A DNA stretch of 64,000 bases from contig NZ_NIRS01000003.1 in the NCBI RefSeq assembly GCF_002934665.1, forward strand, positions 248,001 to 312,000, given 5' to 3'. Position numbers and translations under genes: made by a program. The notes below the pieces were generated by a model. That model had not been told where the DNA came from and did not search any database. It worked only from the letters and a program-made list of their open reading frames with translations. Shown here piece by piece: positions 1 through 10,117 of the stretch (positions are counted from its first letter, which is position 1; every line of letters starts with the position of its first letter). The DNA is from Pseudomonas laurylsulfatiphila. GTDB lineage: Bacteria; Pseudomonadota; Gammaproteobacteria; Pseudomonadales; Pseudomonadaceae.

Positions 1-1
1 G

Positions 2-2878
2 GGCGCCGCCCTGACCACCTTCATCAGCCTGGCCGGTCGTTACCTGGTGCTGATGCCGAACAACCCGCGTGCCGGCGGTATCTCCCGTCGCATCGAAGGC
101 GAAGAGCGCAACGAACTGCGTGAAGCCCTGAACGGCCTGGTTGCCCCGGCCGACATGGGCCTGATCGTGCGCACTGCCGGCCTTGGCCGCAGCAGCGAAG
201 AAATGCAGTGGGACCTCGACTACCTGCTGCAACTGTGGACCGCCATCAAGGAAGCCTCGCTGGACCGCGCCGCACCGTTCCTGATCTACCAGGAAAGCAA
301 CGTGATCATCCGCGCGATCCGCGACTACCTGCGCCAGGACATCGGCGAAGTGCTGATCGACAGCGTTGAAGCCCAGGACGAAGCCCTGACCTTCATCCGC
401 CAGGTGATGCCGCAGTACGCCAGCAAGATCAAGCTGTACGAAGACAGCGTTCCGCTGTTCAACCGTTTCCAGATCGAAAGCCAGATCGAAACCGCTTTCC
501 AGCGCGTCGTCGAACTGCCTTCCGGCGGCTCCATCGTGATCGATCCGACCGAAGCCCTGGTGTCCATCGACATCAACTCGGCGCGCGCCACCAAAGGCAG
601 CGACATCGAAGAAACCGCACTGCAGACCAACCTTGAAGCGGCCGAAGAAATCGCCCGTCAGTTGCGCCTGCGCGACATCGGCGGCCTGATCGTCATCGAC
701 TTCATCGACATGACCCCTGCCAAGAACCAGCGCGCCGTGGAAGAGAAAGTCCGCGAATGCCTGGAAGCCGACCGCGCTCGCGTGCAAGTCGGTCGCATCT
801 CGCGCTTCGGCCTGCTGGAAATGTCCCGTCAGCGCCTGCGTCCGTCCCTGGGCGAAAGCAGCGGCATCGTCTGCCCGCGTTGCAACGGCACCGGCATCAT
901 CCGTGACGTTGAATCGCTGTCCCTGGCGATCCTGCGCCTGATCGAAGAAGAAGCCCTGAAAGACCGTACCGCCGAAGTTCGTGCACAAGTGCCGATCCCG
1001 GTGGCCGCGTTCCTGCTCAACGAAAAACGCAACTCGATCACCAAGATCGAACTGCGCACCCGCGCCCGCATCGTCATCCTGCCGAACGATCACCTCGAGA
1101 CGCCGCACTTCGAAGTGCAACGCCTGCGTGATGACAGCCCGGAAGCGGCGACCAACCAGTCCAGCTACGAAATCGCCGCTGCCGCTGCCGAAGTCGAAGA
1201 AGTCCAGCCAGCCGCTGCGACCCGCACCCTGGTTCGCCAGGAAGCCGCGGTCAAGACCGCTCCGGCCCGCGCCAACGCTCCGGTTCCGACCGAAGTTGCC
1301 GCTCCAGCCCCGGCTCCTGCCGCCGTGCCTGAGCCAAGCCTGTTCAAAGGCCTGGTGAAGTCGCTGGTGAGCCTGTTCGCCACCAAGGAAGAGCCTGTCG
1401 CGCCGGTTGTGGTTGAAAAGCCAGCCGCCGAGCGTCCGGCCCGCAACGAAGAGCGTCGCAACGGTCGCCAGCAGAGCCGCAACCGTAACGGTCGCCGCGA
1501 TGAAGAGCGCAAGCCTCGTGAAGAGCGTGCTCCGCGTGAAGAGCGTCAGCCACGCGAAGTGCGCGAGCCTCGCGAGACCCGTGAAGAAACGCCGGCAGTA
1601 GCTCGCGAAGAACGCGCACCACGCGCGCCTCGTGAAGAACGTGCGCCGCGCGCTCCGCGTGAAGATCGCAAGCCACGTGGCGAGCGTGAAGAACGCGTGC
1701 GTGAACTGCGCGAGCCTCTGGATGCTGCTCCGGCTGCTCCAACTGCTCCGGCCGCCGCCGCTACCGCAGAAGAGCGTCCGGCTCGCCCGCCACGTGAAGA
1801 GCGTGCTCCACGCCCACCGCGTGAAGAGCGTCAGCCTCGTGCCGAACAAGCTGCCGCCGCCGCTGCCGAAGAAGAACTGACCACCAACGAAGAGCAACTG
1901 CAGGAAGAGGGTCAGGAAAACGCCGAAGGCGATCGTCCACGCCGCCGTTCCCGTGGCCAGCGTCGTCGCAGCAACCGTCGCGAGCGTCAGCGTGACGCCA
2001 ACGGCAACGTGATCGAAGGTTCGGAAGAGTCCGAGTCCGGCGAAAACGCTGAAGCGCCAAGCACTGCCGATCTGGCCGCCGGCCTGGCTGTCACCGCAGC
2101 CGTTGCCAGCAGCGTGATCAGCGCTCCAGCCGAAGCTGAAGCCAATGTGCAAGCCGAACGCGCCACTGCCGCGACCCTGGAAACAGCTCCGGTTGAAGCG
2201 CCAGTCGTTGAAGCGACCACGCCGGTTGAAGTCACCGCCTCGCCGGAAGTCGAAGTGGCGCCAGCACCAGAAGTTCAGCCTGCCGTTGAAGCGGCTGCCG
2301 AGCCGGCTCCAGTGGTTGAAGCACCTGCCGTAGTTGCAGAAGCTGTCGTCGAGACCGTGACTGAAACCGTTCGCGAAGTGCGTGAAGAGCAAACGGCGTT
2401 CAACTGGGTGGCCGAGCCAGCCGTCGCTGAAACAGCTGCACCAGCCGCTGAAGCCGAAGTGGCTGAGGCCATGGTTTCCGAGCCGGTGGTTGCCGCCGCG
2501 GAACCGGCTCCAGCGCCGGAGGTTGAAGCTCCTGTTGTTGAAGCTCCTGTTGTTGAAGCTCCGGTCGTTGCCCAAGCACCTGCGCCGGTCGTCGAAGCCG
2601 CTCCTGTCAGCGCCCTGACGCCAAGTGGCCGTGCTCCTAACGACCCACGTGAAGTGCGTCGTCGCAAGCGTGAAGCCGAGCGTCTGCAGAAGGAAGCTGA
2701 ACTGGCTGCCGCTGCGGCTCCGGTTGAAGCGGTTGAAGAAGCGCCTGCCCCGGCCGCCGAAGTGGTTGCCGAGCCGGCTGAGTCGGTGATCCACGAAGCG
2801 CCACGCTCCGTTCAGGACGCGGTAGAGCAACACGAGCAAGCCCTGGAAAAAGAGCACGAGACTAAACCTCTCGCCTGA
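2..2878 (+). CDS. rne: Ribonuclease E (3' part, start outside window)
   Basis: Essential endoribonuclease that starts mRNA decay and processes rRNA and tRNA; scaffold of the degradosome at the inner membrane. The reading frame is already open at base 2, so the N-terminal S1 part is missing. The catalytic aspartates are seen at 569-571 (SIDINSAR) and 698-700 (VIDFIDM), and the zinc link CPRC at 872-883. From about 1430 the protein becomes low-complexity: arginine-rich RE(E)R/PRE repeats (about 1440-1860), a basic [15 protein letters not shown] stretch, then an Ala/Pro/Val/Glu region and a final basic helix ([16 protein letters not shown]). This is the usual unstructured RNA- and partner-binding tail. 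The stop is followed by a strong terminator. Identity is certain; only the 5' end is lacking. Confidence 0.97.
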   Translation, partial: GAALTTFISLAGRYLVLMPNNPRAGGISRRIEGEERNELREALNGLVAPADMGLIVRTAGLGRSSEEMQWDLDYLLQLWTAIKEASLDRAAPFLIYQESNVIIRAIRDYLRQDIGEVLIDSVEAQDEALTFIRQVMPQYASKIKLYEDSVPLFNRFQIESQIETAFQRVVELPSGGSIVIDPTEALVSIDINSARATKGSDIEETALQTNLEAAEEIARQLRLRDIGGLIVIDFIDMTPAKNQRAVEEKVRECLEADRARVQVGRISRFGLLEMSRQRLRPSLGESSGIVCPRCNGTGIIRDVESLSLAILRLIEEEALKDRTAEVRAQVPIPVAAFLLNEKRNSITKIELRTRARIVILPNDHLETPHFEVQRLRDDSPEAATNQSSYEIAAAAAEVEEVQPAAATRTLVRQEAAVKTAPARANAPVPTEVAAPAPAPAAVPEPSLFKGLVKSLVSLFATKEEPVAPVVVEKPAAERPARNEERRNGRQQSRNRNGRRDEERKPREERAPREERQPREVREPRETREETPAVAREERAPRAPREERAPRAPREDRKPRGEREERVRELREPLDAAPAAPTAPAAAATAEERPARPPREERAPRPPREERQPRAEQAAAAAAEEELTTNEEQLQEEGQENAEGDRPRRRSRGQRRRSNRRERQRDANGNVIEGSEESESGENAEAPSTADLAAGLAVTAAVASSVISAPAEAEANVQAERATAATLETAPVEAPVVEATTPVEVTASPEVEVAPAPEVQPAVEAAAEPAPVVEAPAVVAEAVVETVTETVREVREEQTAFNWVAEPAVAETAAPAAEAEVAEAMVSEPVVAAAEPAPAPEVEAPVVEAPVVEAPVVAQAPAPVVEAAPVSALTPSGRAPNDPREVRRRKREAERLQKEAELAAAAAPVEAVEEAPAPAAEVVAEPAESVIHEAPRSVQDAVEQHEQALEKEHETKPLA
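2522..2566 (+). repeat. 15-bp tandem repeat inside rne
   Basis: Three in-frame copies of a 15-base unit (TTGAAGCTCCTGTTG and variants) encode VVEAP repeats in the disordered RNase E tail. The copy number could vary between strains without a frameshift. Confidence 0.75.
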
Positions 2879-2892
2879 TTCCATCGGCCACT

Positions 2893-2930
2893 AAAAAGCC
2901 CCGCCTGGTGAACCCAGGCGGGGCTTTTTT
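2893..2930 (+). terminator. rne intrinsic terminator
   Basis: GCCCCGCCTGG and CCAGGCGGGGC form a perfect GC-rich stem around a short loop, flanked by AAAAA and TTTTTT. It lies 15 bases after the rne stop. Confidence 0.93.
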
Positions 2931-2954
2931 ATATCCCTGAATATCCCCCAATCC

Positions 2955-3047
2955 CCTGTGGGAGCGAGCTTGCTCGCGATATCGGAATGATATTCAACAT
3001 TGGTGCTAGCTGATCCACCGCTATCGCGAGCAAGCTCGCTCCCACAA
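2955..3047. repeat. REP pair (REPIN), GGGAGCGAGC type
   Basis: Two copies of a REP palindrome (TGTGGGAGCGAGCTTGCTCG) in inverted orientation flank about 40 bases. It fills the gap between rne and the convergent nucleotidyltransferase gene and ends about 6 bases from that gene's stop. Bacterial interspersed repeat typical of Pseudomonas. Confidence 0.9.
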
Positions 3048-3051
3048 GGAC

Positions 3052-3648
3052 CTATGCTGGCCTGAAGGTTAGTGCCTCAGGCACATCCACATCCCACAAC
3101 ACACCTGGATCATCCACAGCCACTTCAACCACCCGCCCTTGGGCAAACAGTGGTTTCGCGCCACGATCCCCCGATAGCGCCATCAACCCCGCTGCGAAGT
3201 CCCGCCCAAACCCGACCGGATGCCCATACTTACCGCCCTGTACGGGCACACTGATACTGTCATCGCCAATACCCGCCACCACTTGCTCGATACTGGACGG
3301 CCGGATGAACGGCATATCCCCCAGCACCATCAGCCAGCCATCGAGTTGTTTGCAGGCAGCGACCCCGGCGGCAATGCTGTCGCCCATGCCAGTCGATTCG
3401 ATCAGCACAATCTCGCAGCCATAGGCCTGCGCCATGCGAATCACCTGTGGGCGGTCAGCGGTCGTCACCAGCACGCGCTCGTGCAGGGCGACCGGCAGGT
3501 TGACCAATGTGTGCTCGATGACGGACCGCACCACGCCGTCACGCCCGGTGCAATCGGCCACCAACTTATCCTTTTCGGCGCCCGCCACCTGACGAAACCG
3601 GCTGCCCTGCCCCGCCGCCAGTACGACGACGCCAATGGACTCGCTCAT
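3052..3648 (-). CDS. MobA/MocA-type nucleotidyltransferase
   Basis: 198 aa. The N-terminal nucleotide-binding signature VLAAGQGSRF and a metal-binding GDMPFI motif place it in the MobA-like NTP transferase family. These enzymes attach CMP or GMP to molybdopterin; next to a molybdenum hydroxylase, the MocA-type role (molybdopterin cytosine dinucleotide synthesis) is the likely one. Start ATG overlaps the stop of the XdhC-like gene by 4 bases (ATGA), so it is the last gene of a four-gene operon. The MCD assignment is inferred from context. Confidence 0.85.
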   Translation of the reverse strand: MSESIGVVVLAAGQGSRFRQVAGAEKDKLVADCTGRDGVVRSVIEHTLVNLPVALHERVLVTTADRPQVIRMAQAYGCEIVLIESTGMGDSIAAGVAACKQLDGWLMVLGDMPFIRPSSIEQVVAGIGDDSISVPVQGGKYGHPVGFGRDFAAGLMALSGDRGAKPLFAQGRVVEVAVDDPGVLWDVDVPEALTFRPA

Positions 3649-4628
3649 ACCTTCTCCCGCAAGACTTTCTTCTGTTTCAGTTCGACGCCATTTTTGACCG
3701 CCACGATTTCCGCCATGAGCGACAAGGCAATTTCCGCTGGATTATGACTGCCGATGTGCAAGCCGATCGGACCATGCAAACGGTCAATCGCCGGTTGCGA
3801 CAAACCCAGTTGAGCCAGGTTTTCCCGGCGCTTCTGGCTGTTGACCCGCGACCCCAGCGCTCCAACGTAAAAGGCTCTGGAATCCAGGGCCGTGAGCAGC
3901 GCCATGTCGTCCAGGCGCGGATCATGGGTCAAGGCCACGATGGCCGTGCGTTCATCGGTCTGGATATTCAACACCGCCTCATCCGGCATGCCCGAGACGA
4001 ATCGTCCGTGCTGCTCTTCCCAGCCATAGACGAACTCACTGCGCGGATCGCAAATCAGCACCTCAAAATCCAGAAGGCGGGCCATTTCCGCGACATAGCG
4101 CGACAGTTGCCCCGCGCCGATCAACAGCAAGCGCCAGCGCGGTCCATAGATCGCCCGCAAGGTCTGACCGTCGAACGTCAAGACGTCAGCTTTATTGGCC
4201 GGCTGCAAAAGCACTTCGCCGGTGGACAGGTTCAGTTCACGCGCAACGATTTCATGGGCCTCACATCGGGCCAGCAGTTGCTCGACCCAATCCCCATCGT
4301 CGATGCGCTCCTCGGTCAAGCGCAAGGTGCCGCCGCAGGGCAAGCCGAAACGTGCGGCTTCCTCGCGGGTCACACCGTACGTGATCAGCTGCACCGGCGG
4401 CCCGTCCAGTGCGAGACGGCCGTCGTGCAGCCGGGCGATCAAGTCATCCTCGACACACCCGCCGGAAACCGAACCAATCACCACGCCGTCTTCACGCAGG
4501 GCCAGCATGGCGCCGGGTGCCCGGGGCGCAGTGCCCCAGGTTTCGACCACGCTGTACAACACCACCCGCTGACCATCGCGCTGCCATTGCAGCACACTGC
4601 GCAGGACGTTCAGGTCGGCGCTGTCCAT
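3645..4628 (-). CDS. XdhC/CoxI-family molybdoenzyme maturation protein
   Basis: 327 aa. XdhC-family proteins bind molybdenum cofactor, promote its sulfuration and hand it to the xanthine dehydrogenase family apoenzyme. Visible: the N-terminal XdhC/CoxI domain (SVVETWGTAPRAPGAML, SGGCVEDDL) and a C-terminal Rossmann domain with LLIGAGQLSRYVAE and the family block GALGSRVNSQKRRENL. I chose the ATG at 4628 because it forms an ATGA overlap with the stop of the large subunit; a longer open frame upstream runs inside that gene and is not credible. It acts on the enzyme encoded just upstream. Confidence 0.9.
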   Translation of the reverse strand: MDSADLNVLRSVLQWQRDGQRVVLYSVVETWGTAPRAPGAMLALREDGVVIGSVSGGCVEDDLIARLHDGRLALDGPPVQLITYGVTREEAARFGLPCGGTLRLTEERIDDGDWVEQLLARCEAHEIVARELNLSTGEVLLQPANKADVLTFDGQTLRAIYGPRWRLLLIGAGQLSRYVAEMARLLDFEVLICDPRSEFVYGWEEQHGRFVSGMPDEAVLNIQTDERTAIVALTHDPRLDDMALLTALDSRAFYVGALGSRVNSQKRRENLAQLGLSQPAIDRLHGPIGLHIGSHNPAEIALSLMAEIVAVKNGVELKQKKVLREKV

Positions 4629-6958
4629 CAGGCTCCGGCCTGCTGCCAGCCCGACAACTGATAACGAACCGGCAGGTTGCGGATGCGTTTGCCGGTGGCA
4701 GCAAAGATCGCATTGCACAGGGCCGGCGCAATCGGTGGCACACCCGGTTCACCGACTCCGCCCAATGGCACTTCACCCGGCGGCGTCACCAGATGCACCG
4801 CCACCTCTTTCGGCGCCAGGGACATGCGCGCCACTTCGTACATGTGGAAGTTATCCTGCTGGACCTTGCCGTCCTTGAAACTGATTTCCCCGAGCACCGC
4901 ATTACCCAGGCCCATGACGCAGGCGCCCTCGAATTGCGCACGAATCCGCTCGGGATTGATCTGCGGTCCGCAATCGACGGCGATGTCGGCCTTGTGAACC
5001 ACCAGCGTACCGTCGCCTTTGACCTCTACCTCGATCACCGCCGCCACATAGGTCACGAAGCTGTAATGCACCGCCAGGCCCAGGCCGCGCCCCTTGGGCA
5101 GCTCACGCCCCCAACCCGCGGCTTTAGCGGCGGTCTCCAGTACCGTGCGCAGGCGCGCGGTGTCGATCGGATAGCGCTCGGGGGATTCACCGTAGTTCCA
5201 CTCTTCGCTCAAGGTGCGCGGATCGATCTGACGGTCCGGGCCGAGCAATCTGATCTGGTACTTCAGCGGGTCTTCTCCGGCCTTGTGCGCCAGCTCATCG
5301 ATAAAACTCTGGATCGCGAAGCCATGGGGAATGTTCGACACCGAGCGATACCAGCCGACGCGGGTATGCACCGTGGCCTCGGGGTTTTCCAGGCGAATGT
5401 TGGGGATCGCATACGCCATGTTGGTGAAGCCCATGCCCAGTTCGAACGCCGCCTCATGGTTCATGCCCGGCGCAAACAACGCCGTGATGCTCGGCGCGAC
5501 CGTACGGTGCAACCAGCCGGACGGCAGACCGTCCTTGTTCAGGCCGGCCTTGAGGTATTCAGCCGATACGGTGTGGAAGTAGGAACAATGAATGTCGTCT
5601 TCGCGGGTCCATTGCACCCGCACCGCTTTGCCGGGGAATTCCTTGGCGAGGATCGCGGCTTCGATGATGAAGTCAGGCTTGGACTTGCGCCCGAACCCGC
5701 CACCCAGCAAGGTCACGTTGAACGTGACGCTGTCGAACGGCAGCCCCAGGCGTTCACCAATCCGTTCCCGGGTGACCTGCGGTGCCTGGCTTGGCCCCCA
5801 GGCCTCGCACGCACCGTCCTTGAACCGCGCAATGGCGACCATCGGTTCCATCGGCGACTGTGACAAATGCGGCAAGTAGTAAGAGGCTTCCAGCGTACTG
5901 TCGGCGCTGCTCATGGCCTCGTCGATGTTGCCGGTGTTGCGCACCACCTTGCCAGGCTTGAGCGAGGCTGCTTCGAGCTCCTTGCGATAGGCGATCGAGT
6001 CGTAGCTGGCGTTGGGGCCGTCATCCCACTCAATTTTCAGTGCCTCGCGGCCCTTGATCGCCGCCCAGGTATTGCTCGCCACCACGGCGATGCCACCCAG
6101 AGGCTGGAACTCCGAAGGCAACGGACGGCTTTCGATCTGCAGCACCTTGACCACGCCGGGGACTTTCATCGCCGCGCTACCGTCGAAACTTTTGACTTTG
6201 CCGCCATACACCGTGGGTCGGGCAATGGTCGCGTACAGCATGCCGTCGAAATGCACATCGGCACCGTACACCGCACGGCCGTTGACGATGTCTTCACCGT
6301 CGATGGCCTTGGTGCCCTCCTTGCCGATGTAACGGAATTCCGAAGGCTGTTTGAGCCTCAGGCCGTCACGGGCCGGTACGGCCAAAGCGCTTGCAGCGGC
6401 GGCGAGCGCACCATAATCCAGTTCGCGGCCCGAGGGTTTATGGATGACTTTATGCAGTTGCGCATGGCACTCGCCCACCGACACTTTCCACTGGTCAGCG
6501 GCGGCCTGCTCCAGCATGGCGCGTGCAGCAGCCCCGCAACGACGCATCGGTTCGTACCAGTGGCGCATGCTGCGTGAGCCGTCGGTGTCCTGGTTGCCGA
6601 AACGTGCTTCATCGCCCGGGGCCTGCTGTACCTTGACCCGCGCCCAATCGGCTTCCAGCTCATCAGCCACCACCATGGTCAGGCTGGTACGCACGCCCTG
6701 CCCCATTTCCGAGCGGTTGCAGATCACAGTCACCGTGCCATCGGCGGCGATGCTCACATAGACTTTCGGATCGTCGACCCAGCCGTGGGGCATGCCGTCA
6801 GCGCCGAACTTCTTGTCTTTTTCTTCGGCAAAAGCGTCTTGCCAGCCCCAACTCGCCGCCAGTACCAGCGCACTGGTGGCGCCCACGCCTTTGAGAAAGC
6901 CACGGCGACTGAGCTGGCTCAGATTGCTCAGGGTGAAATCACTCGGTAAGCGGCTCAT
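4628..6958 (-). CDS. Molybdopterin-binding subunit of xanthine dehydrogenase family hydroxylase (IorB/aldehyde DH type)
   Basis: 776 aa. Large catalytic subunit of a two-subunit molybdenum hydroxylase. It starts with a twin-arginine-like signal (SRRGFLKG, residues about 18-25, then a hydrophobic stretch ending near AFAEE), which suggests folded export to the periplasm. Motifs of the family: [12 protein letters not shown] (molybdopterin binding) and [10 protein letters not shown] near the C-terminus, holding the catalytic Glu. The organisation (small 2Fe-2S subunit first, no FAD subunit) matches isoquinoline 1-oxidoreductase or periplasmic aldehyde dehydrogenases rather than true xanthine dehydrogenase. 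Substrate unknown. It overlaps both neighbours by 4 bases or fewer. Confidence 0.9.
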   Translation of the reverse strand: MSRLPSDFTLSNLSQLSRRGFLKGVGATSALVLAASWGWQDAFAEEKDKKFGADGMPHGWVDDPKVYVSIAADGTVTVICNRSEMGQGVRTSLTMVVADELEADWARVKVQQAPGDEARFGNQDTDGSRSMRHWYEPMRRCGAAARAMLEQAAADQWKVSVGECHAQLHKVIHKPSGRELDYGALAAAASALAVPARDGLRLKQPSEFRYIGKEGTKAIDGEDIVNGRAVYGADVHFDGMLYATIARPTVYGGKVKSFDGSAAMKVPGVVKVLQIESRPLPSEFQPLGGIAVVASNTWAAIKGREALKIEWDDGPNASYDSIAYRKELEAASLKPGKVVRNTGNIDEAMSSADSTLEASYYLPHLSQSPMEPMVAIARFKDGACEAWGPSQAPQVTRERIGERLGLPFDSVTFNVTLLGGGFGRKSKPDFIIEAAILAKEFPGKAVRVQWTREDDIHCSYFHTVSAEYLKAGLNKDGLPSGWLHRTVAPSITALFAPGMNHEAAFELGMGFTNMAYAIPNIRLENPEATVHTRVGWYRSVSNIPHGFAIQSFIDELAHKAGEDPLKYQIRLLGPDRQIDPRTLSEEWNYGESPERYPIDTARLRTVLETAAKAAGWGRELPKGRGLGLAVHYSFVTYVAAVIEVEVKGDGTLVVHKADIAVDCGPQINPERIRAQFEGACVMGLGNAVLGEISFKDGKVQQDNFHMYEVARMSLAPKEVAVHLVTPPGEVPLGGVGEPGVPPIAPALCNAIFAATGKRIRNLPVRYQLSGWQQAGA

Positions 6959-7425
6959 GCCTTGGCCTCCTTCAGGTGAGTGGAGGCCTGGCGGATGGCG
7001 GTCTTGATGCGGTTGTAGGTGCCGCAGCGGCAGATGTTGCCGACCATCGCTTCTTCAATCTGCTCGTCGCTGGGGTTCGGGTGGGTCTTGAGCAGCGCTG
7101 TCGCCGACATGATTTGCCCACCCTGGCAGAAACCGCACTGGGCGACCGCCGTGTCGAGCCAGGCTTGCTGGACGACTTTACCGATTGGATCGGCATGCAA
7201 GTTGTCAATGGTGCTGACATTCTGACCGACGACGGAACCGATGGGCGTGATGCAACTGCGTGCCGGAGCCCCTTCGATATGAATGGTGCAGGCCCCGCAC
7301 AGGCCCATGCCGCAGCCGAATTTGGTGCCGTTGTAACCGGCTACGTCGCGGATCGCCCAGAGCAGCGGCATGTCCTCGGTGACGTCGAGTTGATGGTCTT
7401 GACCATTGAGTTTCAGGGTAATCAT
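6955..7425 (-). CDS. (2Fe-2S)-binding subunit of molybdenum hydroxylase (IorA type)
   Basis: 156 aa from the ATG at 7425 (MITLKLNG); a frame extension to 7473 exists but adds sequence unlike the family. The plant-ferredoxin-type cluster uses Cys38, Cys43, Cys46 and Cys58 (CGMGLCGAC...C); the second cluster uses Cys97, Cys100, Cys132 and Cys134 (CGFC, CRC). It passes electrons from the molybdenum site to an acceptor, possibly a membrane cytochrome not encoded here. First gene of the operon 7425-3052; no regulator gene lies next to it. Confidence 0.93.
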   Translation of the reverse strand: MITLKLNGQDHQLDVTEDMPLLWAIRDVAGYNGTKFGCGMGLCGACTIHIEGAPARSCITPIGSVVGQNVSTIDNLHADPIGKVVQQAWLDTAVAQCGFCQGGQIMSATALLKTHPNPSDEQIEEAMVGNICRCGTYNRIKTAIRQASTHLKEAKA

Positions 7426-7605
7426 GGGCACGCCCGCATGGATCTTGAGTGATGGGGTCGAGCAATCTGCCACTGGATCACGGTGGGTCGCACGCAGATC
7501 GACTCAGGCTAATCGGCTCTCTTGTGCGGACGCAAACGGTCTGCACCGGGCCTTTGGTGGAGCAAGAGTGTGCATCGTTAGCTGACTAAGTTAACCGAGC
7601 ATTAA
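7426..7605. other. Intergenic region upstream of the molybdenum hydroxylase operon
   Basis: About 180 bases between the operon start and the murB terminator. It must hold the hydroxylase promoter (minus strand). I see no convincing -35/-10 pair or operator palindrome. Confidence 0.5.
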
Positions 7606-7645
7606 CAAAAAAGCCCTGCACAATAAACATCGTGCAGGGCTTTTT
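7606..7645 (-). terminator. Terminator of the exbB-murB operon
   Basis: Inverted repeat GCCCTGCAC/GTGCAGGGC with A-run on one side and T-run on the other, so it can work in both directions. It lies about 20 bases after the murB stop. Confidence 0.9.
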
Positions 7646-7666
7646 GATCTGTCCTGAAAGCTTAGC

Positions 7667-8686
7667 TCAATACCGGTTCGGTTCCATTTCCAGGTCGACA
7701 TGAAAACGTTCTGAAATGTCTTTCTGGATGCGCTGCGCCAGGTTCAGCAGTTGCAGGCCCGTTGCCCCGCCATAGTTGACCAGCACCAGCGCCTGCAGCT
7801 TGTGAACACCTGCGTCGGCATCGCGAAAACCTTTCCAGCCTGCCCGCTCGATCAACCAGCCAGCGGCCAGTTTCATCTGCCCGTCGGGTTGCGCATAGGC
7901 CACCAGATCCGGGTATTCGCCCTTGAGCCGTGCAGCCAGCGCCGCTGACACCAAAGGGTTCTTGAAGAAACTGCCGGCATTGCCGAGTACGGCCGGGTCC
8001 GGGAGTTTCTCGTTGCGGATGCTGCAAATGGCCCGGCTGACATCGCTGGCGGTCGGATGGTCGATACCTTGTTCGGTCAAGCGCTGACGCACCGGGCCGT
8101 ACTCCAGATGCAAATGCGCGGCACGGTCGAGGGCGAAACGCACACGCAGGATCAACCAGCGCCCCGGTTCCTGCTTGAACAGGCTGTCGCGGTAAGCGAA
8201 GTTGCACTGCGCCAGGCTGAAGTCGCGCAGTTCGCCGCTCTGGCGATCGAGGGCGGTCAGGCCCGCGAACACGTCCTTGATCTCGACCCCGTAGGCGCCG
8301 ATGTTCTGCATCGGTGCAGCACCCACGGTGCCGGGAATCAGGCTGAGGTTTTCCAGGCCGGACAACCCAAGCGCCAGGGTGTGTTGCACAAAGGGATGCC
8401 AGGGTTCGCCCGCCTCGGCCTCGATCACCACTTTGCCGCCGTCATCGCTCAGCACGCGAATCCCGCGAGTGGCCATGCGCAGCACCAGCGAATCGATATC
8501 CGCCGTCAGCAGCAGGTTGCTGCCACCGCCGATTACCAGTACCGGGACCTTGTGTTCCAGCCCGTAGGCCAGGGCTTCCCGCACATCGGCGTCGCTATGG
8601 GCCTCGGCAAACAGCCGGGCCTGGACATCCACGCCAAAGCTGTTGAACGGCTTGAGCGATACCTGCGATTGAACCTGCAAACTCAT
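7667..8686 (-). CDS. murB: UDP-N-acetylmuramate dehydrogenase MurB
   Basis: 339 aa. Cytoplasmic FAD enzyme that reduces UDP-GlcNAc-enolpyruvate to UDP-MurNAc with NADPH, the second committed step of peptidoglycan precursor synthesis. FAD-binding motif GGGSNLLLT near residue 53, the PGTVGAAPMQNIGAYGVE block, the catalytic serine motif GNAGSFFKNP and a C-terminal catalytic Glu (LEMEPNRY) identify a type I MurB of normal length. Last gene of the envelope operon; its start overlaps the stop of the phosphatase gene by 4 bases. Confidence 0.97.
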   Translation of the reverse strand: MSLQVQSQVSLKPFNSFGVDVQARLFAEAHSDADVREALAYGLEHKVPVLVIGGGSNLLLTADIDSLVLRMATRGIRVLSDDGGKVVIEAEAGEPWHPFVQHTLALGLSGLENLSLIPGTVGAAPMQNIGAYGVEIKDVFAGLTALDRQSGELRDFSLAQCNFAYRDSLFKQEPGRWLILRVRFALDRAAHLHLEYGPVRQRLTEQGIDHPTASDVSRAICSIRNEKLPDPAVLGNAGSFFKNPLVSAALAARLKGEYPDLVAYAQPDGQMKLAAGWLIERAGWKGFRDADAGVHKLQALVLVNYGGATGLQLLNLAQRIQKDISERFHVDLEMEPNRY

Positions 8687-9150
8687 AACCGTCCCTTCAA
8701 TTCAATCACCAGCAAATCACTGGCGCGCTCGATCAAGTCCAACACCTGCTCGAAGCCTTGCTCGCCGTCGTAGTACGGGTCCGGCACTTCATCGATTGGC
8801 GACTGGTAACGGCGCAGGAACAGATCCAGCTCGGCCTTGCCCTTCACGGGCTGCAAGGCCTTGAGGTTGCGCAGGTTGCTGTTGTCCATCGCGAGGATCA
8901 GATCGTAGGTGGCAAAATCGGCACGGCTGACTTGCCGGGCGCGCTGGGCCGACAAGTCGTAACCGCGCAGCTTTGCCGCGGCCTGGCTGCGCTTGTCCGG
9001 CGCCTTGCCGACATGCCAGTCACCGGTGCCGGCGGAAGCGACCTCAACCTGATCGGCCAGTCCCGCTTCGCGCAGTTTGTGCCGCAGCACGCCTTCGGCC
9101 GTGGGAGAACGGCAGATGTTGCCCAGGCACACGAACAAAACGCGCATCAC
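8683..9150 (-). CDS. Low-molecular-weight protein tyrosine phosphatase
   Basis: 155 aa. The P-loop CX5R is at residues 8-14 (CLGNICRS) close to the N-terminus, and the general acid is in the DPYY motif (EVPDPYYDG), both diagnostic of LMW-PTPs. Such enzymes often act on tyrosine kinases of polysaccharide export, but no capsule genes are nearby; here it is embedded between kdsB and murB with 4-base overlaps at both ends, an arrangement common in Pseudomonas. Confidence 0.92.
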   Translation of the reverse strand: MMRVLFVCLGNICRSPTAEGVLRHKLREAGLADQVEVASAGTGDWHVGKAPDKRSQAAAKLRGYDLSAQRARQVSRADFATYDLILAMDNSNLRNLKALQPVKGKAELDLFLRRYQSPIDEVPDPYYDGEQGFEQVLDLIERASDLLVIELKGRL

Positions 9151-9911
9151 GCCTCCAGCAGGCGACGAACGCGCTCAAGGTCTTCGGCGGTATCGACGCC
9201 AGCCGGCGGCGCGATCAAGGCGTCGGCCACGTGGATCCGCACGCCGTGCCACAGGGCACGCAGCTGTTCCAGGCACTCGGTGTTTTCCAGCCAGCATGGA
9301 CCCCAGTTGACGAAATCCTGCAGGAAACCGGCACGGTAGGCATAGATGCCGATATGGCGGCGATACGGCACACCTTCCGGCAACTGCTCAGGGTTCACGG
9401 CAAATGCATCCCGCGCCCAGGGCAAGGTGGAGCGACTGAACGTCAGCGCCAGGCCATTGAGGTCGCTGACGACCTTGACCACGTTGGGATTGAACAGGGT
9501 GTCCGCGTCTTCAATCGGCTCGGCCAGCGTGGCCATGCGTGCTTCAGCGTGGGCCGCCAGATTGGCGGCCACCTGATCGATCACGCTCGGCGGGATCAGC
9601 GGCTCGTCGCCCTGGACGTTGACGACGATGGCATCGGACGCCAGGCCCAGCTTCATCGCGACTTCGGCCAGGCGATCGGTGCCGGAATTGTGATCTTCAC
9701 GGGTCAGCACCACTTCGGCACCGAAGCCATTGCAGGCCTCGACGATGCGCGCGTCGTCAGTGGCAACCACCACCCGCCCGGCGCTGCTTTTGCTCGCCTG
9801 TTCCCAGACGTGCTGGATCATCGGCTTGCCGGCGATCAGCAGCAGCGGCTTGCCTGGCAGGCGGGTGGAGGCATAACGCGATGGAATGACAACGGTAAAG
9901 GCGGTGGTCAT
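9147..9911 (-). CDS. kdsB: 3-deoxy-manno-octulosonate cytidylyltransferase KdsB
   Basis: 254 aa. Activates Kdo with CTP to CMP-Kdo for lipopolysaccharide inner core assembly. The N-terminal signature [14 protein letters not shown] and the VQGDEPLIP motif (metal and Kdo binding) are intact; length is normal. Overlaps trm112-like gene and the phosphatase gene by 4 bases each, so it is translationally coupled in the operon with lpxK. Confidence 0.97.
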   Translation of the reverse strand: MTTAFTVVIPSRYASTRLPGKPLLLIAGKPMIQHVWEQASKSSAGRVVVATDDARIVEACNGFGAEVVLTREDHNSGTDRLAEVAMKLGLASDAIVVNVQGDEPLIPPSVIDQVAANLAAHAEARMATLAEPIEDADTLFNPNVVKVVSDLNGLALTFSRSTLPWARDAFAVNPEQLPEGVPYRRHIGIYAYRAGFLQDFVNWGPCWLENTECLEQLRALWHGVRIHVADALIAPPAGVDTAEDLERVRRLLEA

Positions 9912-10093
9912 TTATCCAGACGCTCATCGGTGGTCAGGGTGCGCGCTTCCGACTCGAGCATCACCGGGATGCCGTCGCGAATCGGGTAGGCCAGGCCGGC
10001 GCCCTTGCTGATCAGCTCGGTCTTGTCGGCGCTGAGCTTGAGCGGGCCTTTGCAGACCGGGCAAGCGAGGATGTCGAGCAATTTGGTGTCCAT
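9908..10093 (-). CDS. Trm112/YcaR family small protein
   Basis: 61 aa. Single short zinc-ribbon-like protein with CPVCKGPL near the N-terminus but no second CxxC pair, as usual for bacterial YcaR/Trm112 relatives next to kdsB and lpxK. Two in-frame ATGs exist (10099 and 10093); the CAGGGA element directly adjoins the first, so the second (MDTKLLDIL) has the better spacing. Precise function unknown. Confidence 0.88.
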   Translation of the reverse strand: MDTKLLDILACPVCKGPLKLSADKTELISKGAGLAYPIRDGIPVMLESEARTLTTDERLDK

Positions 10094-10117
10094 GAGCATT
10101 CCCTGGAAAAAACGGAG

